Source of the DNA: an uncultured Bacteroidales bacterium
GTDB lineage: Bacteria; Bacteroidota; Bacteroidia; Bacteroidales; F082
Length of the DNA: 12,079 bases
NCBI GenBank assembly: GCA_937902805.1
Contig: CALEMB010000194.1
Span: forward strand, 1 to 12,079
Direction of reading: 5' to 3'
Numbering within the stretch: position 1 is the first letter of the stretch; each line of letters begins with the position of its first letter. A program made the translations under genes and the position numbers. This document shows, in pieces, positions 1 through 7,378 of this stretch. The notes beneath the pieces are model-generated. The model was not told the origin of the DNA. It saw nothing but the letters and a program-made list of their open reading frames with translations, and did no database searches.

Positions 1-141
1 AAGTTCACGGGTGACGACCGCCAGACAATGGTCTCCGACGATGCCATCGGTATGCAGAAGGACCTGTTCGGAAGGCGGGAGGATCTGATGATGTCCTGGG
101 CAGAGCGCCTTGGGAACGGGTCGTCCAAGAGGGTGTGCTAA
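1..141 (+). CDS. 3' end of an unidentified gene (partial)
   Basis: Frame 1 is open from the window edge to TAA at 139-141, giving 46 residues that end ...GSSKRVC. The piece is hydrophilic and charged, with GDDRQTM, DLFGRRED and MSWAERLG; no membrane segment or known motif is visible. The codons are GC-rich and look like real coding sequence. I do not recognise the family. It could be the tail of a replication, mobilisation or regulatory protein, but nothing here decides that. The next gene begins about 80 bases later. Confidence 0.45.
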   Translation, partial: KFTGDDRQTMVSDDAIGMQKDLFGRREDLMMSWAERLGNGSSKRVC

Positions 142-199
142 CGTGGGCGTGTAGCTCAAACAATATTAAAAATAGTTTATAAGCCGGTGAGCGAAAATT

Positions 200-207
200 T
201 AATTTTG
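200..207 (+). promoter_or_regulatory. possible -7 box upstream of the GNAT gene
   Basis: TAATTTTG matches the Bacteroidota -7 consensus TAnnTTTG and lies 12 bases before the ATG at 220. If used, the leader would be only a few bases long. No convincing -33 TTG is seen at the expected spacing, so this is weak. Confidence 0.25.
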
Positions 208-219
208 AACAAATACAAA

Positions 220-753
220 ATGGAAAATCAAGAGGTACATACTAGAATAACACCGGCATCAGCCGCTGATGCCGGTGCCCTCGCCGACCTGTTCATCGGC
301 CATATTACCGCGCATCCCGAATACATCTCCCACGGAGAAATCCAAATGGGTGTGGGCAAAGTTTCCGTCCAGGACGGCAGTTTCATTACCCGTCCTGCGA
401 CGGATGCCCGCGAAAAATGGATGAAGTATATTCTGGACATGATGAATAACGACTCCATCGCGGCAGTTTGGAAAGCCGTCGACGACCAAGGGACCCTAAT
501 GGGATTCTGCGCTGCCGATATCGAAATGGCCGGAGGTGCTCCCTTCGGCATGGTGGGCGACGTTCTGGTCAATCCTCAGTGCCGAGCTGGTGGCGTAGGC
601 AGCACCCTGCTACAGACGGCCATCGACTGGCTTCACGCCAAGGGAATCCATGACATTTTCCTGGAATCCGGAAAGGACAACCACAACGCCCACCGTTTCT
701 TCGAGAAACGAGGATTCGTCCATGTCAGCGAAATGTATAAACTCATGGTTTAA
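220..753 (+). CDS. GNAT-family N-acetyltransferase
   Basis: Predicted to transfer an acetyl group from acetyl-CoA to an amine; the substrate cannot be read from the sequence. The 177-residue protein has the usual GNAT layout: an N-terminal strand and helix (RITPASAADAGALADLF), a central strand (GTLMGFCAADIE, about residues 91-102), and motif A with DVLVNPQCRAGGVG around 114-127, where R122-x-x-G125-x-G127 fits the acetyl-CoA pyrophosphate loop. The C-terminal NHNAHRFFEKRGF (154-166) is the typical last helix and strand. The frame stays open upstream to a GTG at 187, but I chose the ATG at 220 because homology-like sequence starts only after it and because a -7-like box lies between the two. 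The MATE exporter starts 14 bases downstream, so the two are probably co-transcribed. An acetyltransferase next to a multidrug exporter could suggest a resistance pair, but this is speculative. Confidence 0.9.
   Translation: MENQEVHTRITPASAADAGALADLFIGHITAHPEYISHGEIQMGVGKVSVQDGSFITRPATDAREKWMKYILDMMNNDSIAAVWKAVDDQGTLMGFCAADIEMAGGAPFGMVGDVLVNPQCRAGGVGSTLLQTAIDWLHAKGIHDIFLESGKDNHNAHRFFEKRGFVHVSEMYKLMV
251..277 (+). repeat. perfect 12-bp inverted repeat inside the start of the GNAT gene
   Basis: CACCGGCATCAG (251-262) and CTGATGCCGGTG (266-277) are exact reverse complements separated by three bases (CCG). The GC-rich stem begins 31 bases after the ATG at 220 and encodes residues of the first helix of the acetyltransferase. 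No T-run follows, so it is not a classical terminator. Confidence 0.8.
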
Positions 754-767
754 TCTTCAGATAAAAG

Positions 768-2102
768 ATGAAGTCACGAATCCATTTATCAGAGCATTTT
801 ACTTATGGTAAGCTGCTAAGGTTTACTTTGCCATCTATTGTGATGAACATATTCGCTTCCTTGTACATCATTGCGGACGGATATTTCGTCGCTAATTTCG
901 TGGGAAAGACGGAATTTGCAGCAATCAACCTGGTTATGCCAATACTGAATATCCTCGGAACCATCGGCTATATGTTCGGTGTGGGAGGCAGCGCTCTGAT
1001 TGCAAAGACGCTTGGGGAAAAGCACCAGGATCAAGCGAATCGTTTGTTTTCCCTGATTGTGCTAGTATCTGGTGGTTTGGGTGCTTTGATGATGGTTGCG
1101 GGGTTCATCTTTATGCCTCAAGTCGCAACTATGCTGGGGGCAGGAGGGGAACTCCTTGAAAACAGCGTGCTTTACGGACGAATCTTTATTCTGGCGCTGC
1201 CCGCATGGATATGGGTGTATGAGTTCCAGCTTTTCTTTGTCACTGCTGAAAAACCTGGGCTGGGGCTTGTTGTCACAGTGCTCGCAGGACTGAGTAACAT
1301 TGCCTTCGATGCGCTTTTTATTATCGGTTTCCATTGGGGACTTGCAGGCGCGGCAGCAGCCTCGGCCTTGAGCCAGCTTGTAGGCGGCCTGTTTCCTATC
1401 ATTTATTTCATGCGAAAGAATAACAGTCTCCTGAAGTTGGTAAAGCCTGTTTGGAACGGCAGGGCGCTTGTCAAAAGCATGACCAACGGTTCCTCGGAAT
1501 TCATGGCCGAAGCCGCTTGGTCCATGGTAGCGATTGTCTACAACATACAGCTGCTTAAGTATGCGGGGGAAGACGGCGTTGTCATTTATGGCCTGCTGAT
1601 GTATGTCAGCCTGATTTTCGCCGCCATATTTGTAGGGTATTCCAACGGGATAGGATCAGTGTTCAGCTATCATTATGGCGCCCGGAACCATGAAGAACTC
1701 AAAAACCTGCGAAAAAGGAGTCTGAAGCTCATCGGAGTTGCATCCATCGCGATGTTTCTCCTTTCTGAAGCCCTGGCCCATCCGTTTTCCACCTTGTTTC
1801 TGCAAGACGCACCGAATCTGTTGCCGGATGCCGTACACGCGTTTCGGATTGTCTCTGTCGCATACCTATTCACGGGAATGGCTGTTTTCGGCTCAGCCTT
1901 CTTTACCGCTTTGAACAACGGGCAGGTATCGGCACTGATATCCTTCTTGCGGACATTCGTGTTTGAACTTGGGGCCGTGCTCCTGTTGCCGTTGCTGTTT
2001 GGCGTTGACGGCATCTGGTATGCTATTGTATTCGCCGAACTGATGGCAGCTGTCGTCGGGAGTATATTTATGGTGGCACTGCAAAGAAAGTATCAATACT
2101 AA
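768..2102 (+). CDS. MATE-family multidrug/cation antiporter
   Basis: Inner-membrane exporter expected to expel cationic or aromatic compounds in exchange for Na+ or H+. The protein has 444 residues, normal for the family (about 440-460), and is made of about twelve hydrophobic helices in two similar halves. The N-terminal signature is clear: LLRFTLPSIVMNIFASLYIIADGYF, where the P and the I-ADG motif are typical of MATE helix 1, followed by AAINLVMPI and the loop GVGGSALIAKTLGEK, the usual motif after helix 2. The second half begins near residue 235 (SSEFMAEAAWSMVAIVYN), and YSNGIGSVFSYHYGARNHEELK corresponds to the repeated loop. The architecture resembles the MepA/NorM-like group seen widely in Bacteroidota and Firmicutes. 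It starts 14 bases after the GNAT stop and probably shares its transcript. No terminator is visible downstream; a promoter for the next unit follows within 25 bases. Substrate is unknown. Confidence 0.93.
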   Translation: MKSRIHLSEHFTYGKLLRFTLPSIVMNIFASLYIIADGYFVANFVGKTEFAAINLVMPILNILGTIGYMFGVGGSALIAKTLGEKHQDQANRLFSLIVLVSGGLGALMMVAGFIFMPQVATMLGAGGELLENSVLYGRIFILALPAWIWVYEFQLFFVTAEKPGLGLVVTVLAGLSNIAFDALFIIGFHWGLAGAAAASALSQLVGGLFPIIYFMRKNNSLLKLVKPVWNGRALVKSMTNGSSEFMAEAAWSMVAIVYNIQLLKYAGEDGVVIYGLLMYVSLIFAAIFVGYSNGIGSVFSYHYGARNHEELKNLRKRSLKLIGVASIAMFLLSEALAHPFSTLFLQDAPNLLPDAVHAFRIVSVAYLFTGMAVFGSAFFTALNNGQVSALISFLRTFVFELGAVLLLPLLFGVDGIWYAIVFAELMAAVVGSIFMVALQRKYQY

Positions 2103-2125
2103 GAAGCTGTTCGCAGAAAGTTTTT

Positions 2126-2133
2126 TATCTTTG
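2126..2133 (+). promoter_or_regulatory. Bacteroidota-type -7 promoter box
   Basis: TATCTTTG is an exact match to TAnnTTTG and sits in the context TTTTTTATCTTTGCGG, typical of Bacteroidales promoters. No strong -33 TTG is seen. It would drive the small signal-peptide gene at 2214 with a leader of about 75 bases and possibly the cupin gene beyond. Confidence 0.6.
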
Positions 2134-2147
2134 CGGTTTATTTCATG

Positions 2148-2167
2148 TTCCCAATTGACGTTGGGAA
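2148..2167 (+). repeat. leader hairpin, 7-bp perfect stem
   Basis: TTCCCAA (2148-2154) and TTGGGAA (2161-2167) pair perfectly across a six-base loop. It lies in the predicted untranslated leader between the -7 box at 2126 and the ATG at 2214. No T-run follows. It may be a regulatory leader structure or a chance palindrome. Confidence 0.45.
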
Positions 2168-2213
2168 TAATGTGGCTTGTTTCACGGAAATTGGAATTAA
2201 ACCTCTTACGAAT

Positions 2214-2363
2214 ATGACAAAAAAACTCTTACTCACTTTCGCTCTGTTGTGCGCATTTGCACAAGGAGCTTGGGCACAAAACTATGATGTCTGGAATGGC
2301 ACACCGACAATGCACTATGTCGGGAACATGCCTAACTTTGATTTCCCGTTCCCTGATGAATGA
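2214..2363 (+). pseudogene. truncated secreted-protein gene (signal peptide plus about 29 residues)
   Basis: The ATG at 2214 opens a 49-codon frame. Residues 1-21 (MTKKLLLTFALLCAFAQGAWA) form a textbook signal peptide with positive start, hydrophobic core and a cleavage site before Q-N, as usual for exported Bacteroidales proteins. Only a short mature piece follows (NYDVWNGTPTMHYVGN...), ending FPFPDE at a TGA at 2361. Opening sequence like YDVWNGT is reminiscent of large secreted or surface proteins in this group, so I read it as a 5' remnant left after a deletion. A genuine tiny secreted peptide cannot be excluded, since it has its own promoter and the frame is clean. An upstream ATG at 2145 is in frame but would put 23 residues before the signal peptide, so it is unlikely. 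Confidence 0.55.
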
Positions 2364-2408
2364 TCGATAAGTGCAAATCAGACAGATTTGAAAACAAAAT
2401 GCAACGAC

Positions 2409-2786
2409 ATGGCTGAAAATAGCTCTGTGAAGACCACCGAAATGATACGTACCAGCCAAAGCTGGGACGGTGTGGAAATGCCCGACTACCTTCAGGGTCG
2501 CCCCGAGCTGGTAGTGATGAAATACGAGTTTCCCGCCGGGCAGAAATTAGGCTGGCACCACCATCCCGTGATGAATTACGGCGTACTTGTGCAGGGCGAG
2601 CTGACCATCATCGACCAGTACGGCAATGAGAAAGTGGTGCATGAGGGCGAGGCCGTTGTGGAGATGGTAGGCACCATCCACCATGGCGAGAACCGAGGCA
2701 CCAAGCCTGTCGTCCTCTACATGTTCTACCTCTCACAGGAAGGCCTGCCCCTGTCGGTGCAGCACCCAGAGATACCGTTGGAATAA
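2409..2786 (+). CDS. single-domain cupin protein
   Basis: A small cytoplasmic beta-barrel protein of 125 residues. Cupin motif 1 is at about 44-63 (GQKLGWHHHPVMNYGVLVQG), with H50 and H52 as likely metal ligands. Motif 2 is at about 80-95 (GEAVVEMVGTIHHGEN), with H91 or H92 as the third histidine and the conserved N95. The glutamate normally found after the paired histidines is replaced by N56/Y57, so the metal site may be a three-histidine or altered site. Such cupins bind metals and small ligands or act as isomerases, dioxygenases or sensors; the substrate is not predictable. I prefer the ATG at 2409 over the in-frame TTG at 2388. The gene follows the truncated secreted-protein relic with no obvious promoter of its own. 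Confidence 0.85.
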   Translation: MAENSSVKTTEMIRTSQSWDGVEMPDYLQGRPELVVMKYEFPAGQKLGWHHHPVMNYGVLVQGELTIIDQYGNEKVVHEGEAVVEMVGTIHHGENRGTKPVVLYMFYLSQEGLPLSVQHPEIPLE

Positions 2787-2800
2787 TTGGCAAAGTATAA

Positions 2801-2910
2801 ATGAAAAAGAGCAAACTGTCACGACGTATCACTTGGCGTGTTATCGGAACATCTTGGCAGCCAATATTTTTATCGTCAATGTCGTTTATCCGTTAACCCC
2901 TCTGAAATAA
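2801..2910 (+). pseudogene. frameshifted N-terminal relic, probably of a membrane sensor or phosphatase
   Basis: An ATG at 2801 opens 31 codons that start MKKSKLSRRITWRVIG and stop at 2894-2896. From about 2854 another frame reads LAANIFIVNVVYPLTPLK and stops at 2910. Joined, the two pieces look like the start of a membrane-anchored protein: a basic stretch, RRITWRVIG, then a hydrophobic segment. In Bacteroidota, SpoIIE-type phosphatases and sensor proteins often begin with a similar LSRRIT(W/L)R sequence. The frame break and short length suggest a decayed gene whose body has been deleted. This is inference from a short stretch; it could also be a chance small frame. Confidence 0.35.
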
Positions 2911-2933
2911 AAAGATAAATACACTAAACAATT

Positions 2934-3506
2934 ATGCAAACAAGATTCAAAGAAAGAGCCAAGGTCATAGACATCGTGATTACCGCCTTGGCCGTTATGC
3001 TCTCGGTGGGTACGATGCTTTACGGCATCTTCCATTATGGGCTTGGTGAAACTTGGCCCGAGTTGGTGCTCAACGTGTTCTACATCGCCTGCGTGGTGAT
3101 GATTTGGATGTACTTTTTCGACTCAGGCATCACTACAAAGCAATTCAACTATTGGTGTACCGTTTGCGTTGGCATCACGGTGTTGCTGCGCGACATTCTT
3201 TTTCCATATACGATAACCTATTATCCCATCAAATTGGCATGTTCTACATTGTCGGTGATGCTGCTCTGCCTGCTGACCTACTTCTATGCCCGCAAAGACT
3301 GGGAGTCCTATACCAAGCGGAACCTATGGCTGATTTTCATCATCGATGCACTCATCGCCATCCTCTACAACATCGACATTCTCCTTGAACCTGCCGACGA
3401 ATTCACTGTGTATATGCTCACGGAAATCTGGATTCGTCCCACCATCACCTACGGGCTGGTGGCTTGTTTTGTATCTGAAACCAAAAAGAAAAGTCATACA
3501 TCATGA
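2934..3506 (+). CDS. small polytopic membrane protein, upstream partner of the MscS channel
   Basis: The 190-residue protein is dominated by five or six hydrophobic segments: about 13-35, 44-62, 72-90, 97-118, 128-147 and a weaker one near 165-182. Between them are short polar loops with KERAK at the start and SETKKKSHTS at the end, which places the charged tail in the cytoplasm. I do not recognise a named family. Its stop overlaps the start of the MscS gene by four bases (ATGA, 3503-3506), so the two are almost surely translated together and may act in the same process in the inner membrane. No clear -7 box is seen in the 147 bases upstream, which hold only the gene relic and AT-rich sequence. 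Confidence 0.75.
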   Translation: MQTRFKERAKVIDIVITALAVMLSVGTMLYGIFHYGLGETWPELVLNVFYIACVVMIWMYFFDSGITTKQFNYWCTVCVGITVLLRDILFPYTITYYPIKLACSTLSVMLLCLLTYFYARKDWESYTKRNLWLIFIIDALIAILYNIDILLEPADEFTVYMLTEIWIRPTITYGLVACFVSETKKKSHTS

Positions 3507-6346
3507 AAAAGAGAAAAGTCTTTTGTTTTCTTGTGGCACTGCTGGCCATTGCGGTGCCAGCCTTGGCCGTTTTTACGGGAATGGATTTGGATGCCACATT
3601 AGCCAACCTGCGACGGGAATTATGCTATGATTACCATCAAATTGCCCAGACGCAGGACGAATTGAAGGAGTATTACGACGGGCAGCACAAGCAAATGGTG
3701 GAGATTGCCAAAAAATGCAACGACCAATCGCTGATGCTGTATTCCCAAAAACAGGACTACACCTTCGACGTCAGTTACGCATTGGAGAAGGTGACCCAGG
3801 AATACGAAGACTTCAACAAGAATCGCACGCCTTACGACCGCATCGTGTCGAAGTTGACCATCGAAATCAACCGCTATGCCCGATTGATTGAATCGCTTCG
3901 CCGCCTTCCACCTGAGTTGAAGGAAGTGGAATTGGTGCCCGACAGCCTTGCCTATCATAACGACTCATTGGATGCCCATTTGGAGCATAACGAAAGCCTC
4001 TTGGAGCAGAAACTGTATGATCAGGTGAACCTTATCATGTCTATCATTGCGACGCAGGATACAATGGTAGGGGATTCGTTGGTTCTTAGTGACAGCCTTG
4101 CCCGTTTGATTGATACAACGGAAGCTTTTCTGCTGCACAGCCAAAACCTCAAAGAAGAGGAACAACCAGAGCAGGAAACTGCTGTTGATTTAGCCATCGT
4201 TGATTCGATGGCAGCGGTGCAGGACACGACGGCTAATGTGGGAAGCACTTCACCATTCATGCTGAGTGAAATAGGCCAGATGGAACGCGATTCGTGCATT
4301 TTCTATGCTTCCCAACTGCTGAAAATCTATGCCCAGACACGCGAGGTGGTCATGGCCGACAGCACCTACTACATCGAAGCCTGGCTGCGCATGAAGGAAT
4401 CATACGACTATGCACAGGATTACTACAAGATCCTCCAGAAAAGTGTGTTTGTGGATGGCCAGACTTCTTGGATACAAATCCTGAAGAATCCTTCATTCTA
4501 TTGGCGACAGGCCAAACTCGCCATGGAGGAGAGGTTCTCCTCGACTTTTGTCATAGATTTTTCAGACGACTATGAATCAGACGACAGCAATTACAAGGAC
4601 AGCCGTGTCAACAACTCGACAACGCTGTTCTGGTTGGTGTATTACATCGTTGCCTTCTTCGTGCTGTGGGGCATTGTCGCCTTGTTGATGCGTCTGGTCT
4701 ATCGTTTCGTGAAACCGCTCGATAAGGCAGTGGCCAAAGAGCAAAGGCGCTATGTCGCCCTCCTGATATGCTGTGTTCTGGCTATACTTCTCAGTTACCA
4801 AACCACAATAGACGATAGGGCGGCCAAGTCCATCCACCTGATGCACACCTTCCTCTGTCTGTTGATGGCCATTACAACGGCACAACTCATCCGCTTGGAA
4901 CCCAGCAAACTTAAAAACGGCATCCGCAGCTACCTGTCCACTATTTTCACGGCACTCTTTGTTATCAGTTGCCGAGTGCTTTTCTTGCCCAATGCTTTCT
5001 TGAATTTCATCTTCCCGCCCCTCTTGCTGATCATGACGGCGTGGCAGTTGATTTCCAATTTGCGACGGAGTAAGAACTCAGAACGGGCCGATGCCATTAT
5101 TGGCTGGGTTTCGTTAGGCGTAACCGCCATTGCCATGTTCATCAGTTGGTCCGGTTACATCTTCTTGGCTCTTATTATCTTGGTTTGGTGGTATTTCCTG
5201 TTGACGGCCATCCTTGCCATTGTCACGATATGGCACCTGTTGCTTTGGTACAAGACGAGTCATTTGGACAAGCGAGTGGAGGAATACAAGGCTCAGATTA
5301 CCTATTTGTCAGGTACGTCCAAGGATAGTTTAGTGTTTGCCGTTACATGGTTCTACGACCTGATAAAAGATGTGGTTGTCCCGCTGTTGGTGCTGGTCTC
5401 GTTCCCGCTGTGCATCCGATGGGCATTGAACATCTTTGAGTTCAACGATTTGTATCGCCAGATTTTCATGGAGCCATACGTCCAACACGGAGAGGACGGA
5501 TTTACGGTGTCTTTGTATGCCCTTTTGTTCCTTGCGGGACTTTTCTACGTGTTCCGTTACCTGAACAAGGCCATCCACACCATTTGGCAGCAGGCCCAGT
5601 ACAATCGCTTCCTCCGTAAGTTTAATCGGAAAGCCATCCGAAAAAATGAAATCAACCTTTCGTTGGGTAATAGCCTCATTACTGTATTCGTTTGGTTTAT
5701 TTACATTTACATCTTCGTCTGTACTTTAAACATCCCCACCAGTTCGTTGGGTCTTATCGCAGGCGGTTTGTCAGCTGGTATCGGTATTGCCCTCAAGGAC
5801 ATCATCAACAACTTTGTTTACGGCATCCAGCTCATGGGCGGACGCTTGAGGGTTGGCGACTGGATTGAGTGTGATGGAGTGCGCGGTGCGGTCACCGACA
5901 TCAATTACCAAAGCACGCAAATAGAGACTTACGACGGTGTTACCGTCTCCTTCCTCAATGCTGCGTTGTTTGCCAAGAGTTTCACCAACCTCACCAAGAG
6001 CGACTCCTACGAGTGCCTCAAGTTGCATGTGAGCGTGGCCTACGGCACCGATTTGCAACGCGCACGTGATGTCCTAGTTGAAGCCATGCAGGTGATGCGC
6101 ACCAAAGACGCCTACGGACGCGAAATCGTGGAACCGAAGAAAGGCATCTATGTGGTGTTTGGGTCATTTGGCGACAGCGGTGTCGATATCATTGTGAAGC
6201 AATACGTCTTGGCCGCCGAGCGCGTCGCCTACGCCGACCGTGCTCCAGAAGTCATGTACAACGCCCTGAACGCCGCCGGCATAACAATTCCGTTCCCGCA
6301 GCGCGATTTGCATATCATTAAGGACAATGATGATTCAGAGGAATAA
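3503..6346 (+). CDS. large MscS-family mechanosensitive ion channel
   Basis: Predicted inner-membrane channel that opens under membrane tension to release solutes on hypo-osmotic shock. It has 947 residues, far longer than E. coli MscS (286) and nearer the multi-domain MscK/YbiO/YnaI types. Residues 1-22 are a signal peptide (ends VPALA). A long hydrophilic, Glu/Gln-rich periplasmic region follows to about 368, probably largely helical or coiled coil. Hydrophobic segments lie near 374-396, 417-432, 443-463, 476-516, 532-583, 612-645 and 669-690. The MscS core begins near 720: pore helix SSLGLIAGGLSAGIGIALKD, with the small-residue Gly/Ala pattern of TM3, then the beta domain RVGDWIECDGVRGAVTDINYQS. 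The C-terminal alpha/beta domain includes LHVSVAYGTDLQRARDVL. The tail ends DDSEE. It overlaps the preceding membrane protein by four bases. Confidence 0.93.
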   Translation: MKKRKVFCFLVALLAIAVPALAVFTGMDLDATLANLRRELCYDYHQIAQTQDELKEYYDGQHKQMVEIAKKCNDQSLMLYSQKQDYTFDVSYALEKVTQEYEDFNKNRTPYDRIVSKLTIEINRYARLIESLRRLPPELKEVELVPDSLAYHNDSLDAHLEHNESLLEQKLYDQVNLIMSIIATQDTMVGDSLVLSDSLARLIDTTEAFLLHSQNLKEEEQPEQETAVDLAIVDSMAAVQDTTANVGSTSPFMLSEIGQMERDSCIFYASQLLKIYAQTREVVMADSTYYIEAWLRMKESYDYAQDYYKILQKSVFVDGQTSWIQILKNPSFYWRQAKLAMEERFSSTFVIDFSDDYESDDSNYKDSRVNNSTTLFWLVYYIVAFFVLWGIVALLMRLVYRFVKPLDKAVAKEQRRYVALLICCVLAILLSYQTTIDDRAAKSIHLMHTFLCLLMAITTAQLIRLEPSKLKNGIRSYLSTIFTALFVISCRVLFLPNAFLNFIFPPLLLIMTAWQLISNLRRSKNSERADAIIGWVSLGVTAIAMFISWSGYIFLALIILVWWYFLLTAILAIVTIWHLLLWYKTSHLDKRVEEYKAQITYLSGTSKDSLVFAVTWFYDLIKDVVVPLLVLVSFPLCIRWALNIFEFNDLYRQIFMEPYVQHGEDGFTVSLYALLFLAGLFYVFRYLNKAIHTIWQQAQYNRFLRKFNRKAIRKNEINLSLGNSLITVFVWFIYIYIFVCTLNIPTSSLGLIAGGLSAGIGIALKDIINNFVYGIQLMGGRLRVGDWIECDGVRGAVTDINYQSTQIETYDGVTVSFLNAALFAKSFTNLTKSDSYECLKLHVSVAYGTDLQRARDVLVEAMQVMRTKDAYGREIVEPKKGIYVVFGSFGDSGVDIIVKQYVLAAERVAYADRAPEVMYNALNAAGITIPFPQRDLHIIKDNDDSEE

Positions 6347-6390
6347 GGTTGCAATATTGAAATCCTTCGGAAAAACGTGGATTAATTAAA

Positions 6391-6461
6391 ACTGTCCCTG
6401 TCCCACAGGCGGAGGCTGTCCCACTGGGACGACTGCCTTATCGCTAAAAATAGTTGTCCCA
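6391..6461 (+). repeat. GTCCC-rich intergenic repeats with a 13-base palindrome
   Basis: TGTCCC occurs five times or nearly so in about 70 bases, and GTCCCACTGGGAC (6418-6430) is a perfect palindrome around a central C. A smaller CCTG/CAGG stem lies at 6397-6409. This lies between the convergent ends of the MscS gene and the NlpC/P60 gene, so it may end transcription from both sides, but no T-run follows the stem. It is unlike the 128-bp elements further right. Confidence 0.45.
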
Positions 6462-6518
6462 TGTCCCCAAGTCCCGCGTCAAAAATCATGTAGCTTAATT
6501 TTGAACAGTTACTTATCA

Positions 6519-7235
6519 TTATATCCGTTTGACCGCCTGCAGCAAATGCGTGTGCTCGTTGCGCTCCTTATTAAAAATGCCCGTCTGGTCCAAATAGTCG
6601 ATGCGGACCTGACCTGAGCAGTGGATGATTTGCTCGTTGCCCATGATGATGCCCACGTGGGTGATGTGGCCGTCTTCTTCACCGAAGAATGCCAAGTCGC
6701 CAGGCTGTGTCTCTTGCAGGAAATACACCAACTCGCCTTCTCGAATCTGCTGTGAGGCGTCACGAGGTAAAGCCCCACCCGCAAGGCGGGCACACAGCTG
6801 CACCAGCCCGGAGCAGTCGATGCCTAGCACTGTACGACCACCCCAGAGATAAGGCATACCGAGGAGCGTTTTGGCATAGCCCACCATCAACTCGGGATGG
6901 AACTCTGAAGGCATCTCAACCGCTTCGGGATGAGGCTCGTAAAGCGGCGTACACATGCTCAACAACTGTCCTTGGTATTCGACGATGGGCTTGTTGGTGA
7001 GGTAAATCTTTTTTGCTTTCAGGGCCTTGTAATCCTCCTCGACGATTTCCGCGAATTGCTTCGCTTGAATCCAGCCTTGATAGGGGTCGAAGTCGGTTTG
7101 GACGAGTACCCAATCATGGACACTGTCCAAAACTGTATATGTCTCGTTGTAAAGCAATTGGTTGACCATCTCTGAGCCGTGTCGGGCTTCCTTGCGCAGG
7201 GCGATGGCGGACAGTTTGCAGATGCCGTAGGTCAT
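6519..7235 (-). CDS. SH3b-NlpC/P60 cysteine peptidase (YkfC-like)
   Basis: A 238-residue C40-family peptidase. Residues about 5-65 form a bacterial SH3 domain (SAIALRKEARHGSEMVNQLL ... WVLVQTD..QGWI), followed by a second SH3-like region. The NlpC/P60 domain begins near 115 and contains the catalytic triad C141 (GIDCSGLVQ), H193 (HITHVGII) and H205 (QIIHCSG). Related enzymes such as YkfC cut the gamma-D-Glu to diamino-acid bond in murein peptides. There is no signal peptide or lipobox, so the enzyme is likely cytoplasmic, which fits recycling of imported wall peptides better than cutting of the intact wall. The gene is convergent with the MscS gene and divergent from the 7TM-HD gene. Confidence 0.9.
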   Translation of the reverse strand: MTYGICKLSAIALRKEARHGSEMVNQLLYNETYTVLDSVHDWVLVQTDFDPYQGWIQAKQFAEIVEEDYKALKAKKIYLTNKPIVEYQGQLLSMCTPLYEPHPEAVEMPSEFHPELMVGYAKTLLGMPYLWGGRTVLGIDCSGLVQLCARLAGGALPRDASQQIREGELVYFLQETQPGDLAFFGEEDGHITHVGIIMGNEQIIHCSGQVRIDYLDQTGIFNKERNEHTHLLQAVKRI

Positions 7236-7257
7236 GGTTTCGAGATTTTTATGACCG

Positions 7258-7265
7258 CTAAATTA
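7258..7265 (-). promoter_or_regulatory. weak -7-like box for the NlpC/P60 gene
   Basis: On the minus strand this reads TAATTTAG, one base off TAnnTTTG, 22 bases upstream of the ATG at 7235. A TTTTG at 7281-7285 could serve as -33 but the spacing is short. The rest of the 143-base divergent gap (7236-7378) is AT-rich with T-runs on the plus strand, and no better box was found for the 7TM-HD gene. Confidence 0.2.
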
Positions 7266-7378
7266 GGCAACAATTTGGTTCAAAACGCCTTTTTCCGCCG
7301 TTTTTTTTCAAGTGATTGTTGTTTTTTTTAATTTAGCACTCGGATTATTGCGGACTATAATTCGCTAAATAATTGTGT

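Noticed and set aside
145..158. GGGCGTGTAGCTCA resembles the first 14 bases of a tRNA
   Set aside because: The sequence turns AT-rich directly after it, with no D-loop, anticodon arm or T-arm. It is too short to call a tRNA fragment or attachment site.
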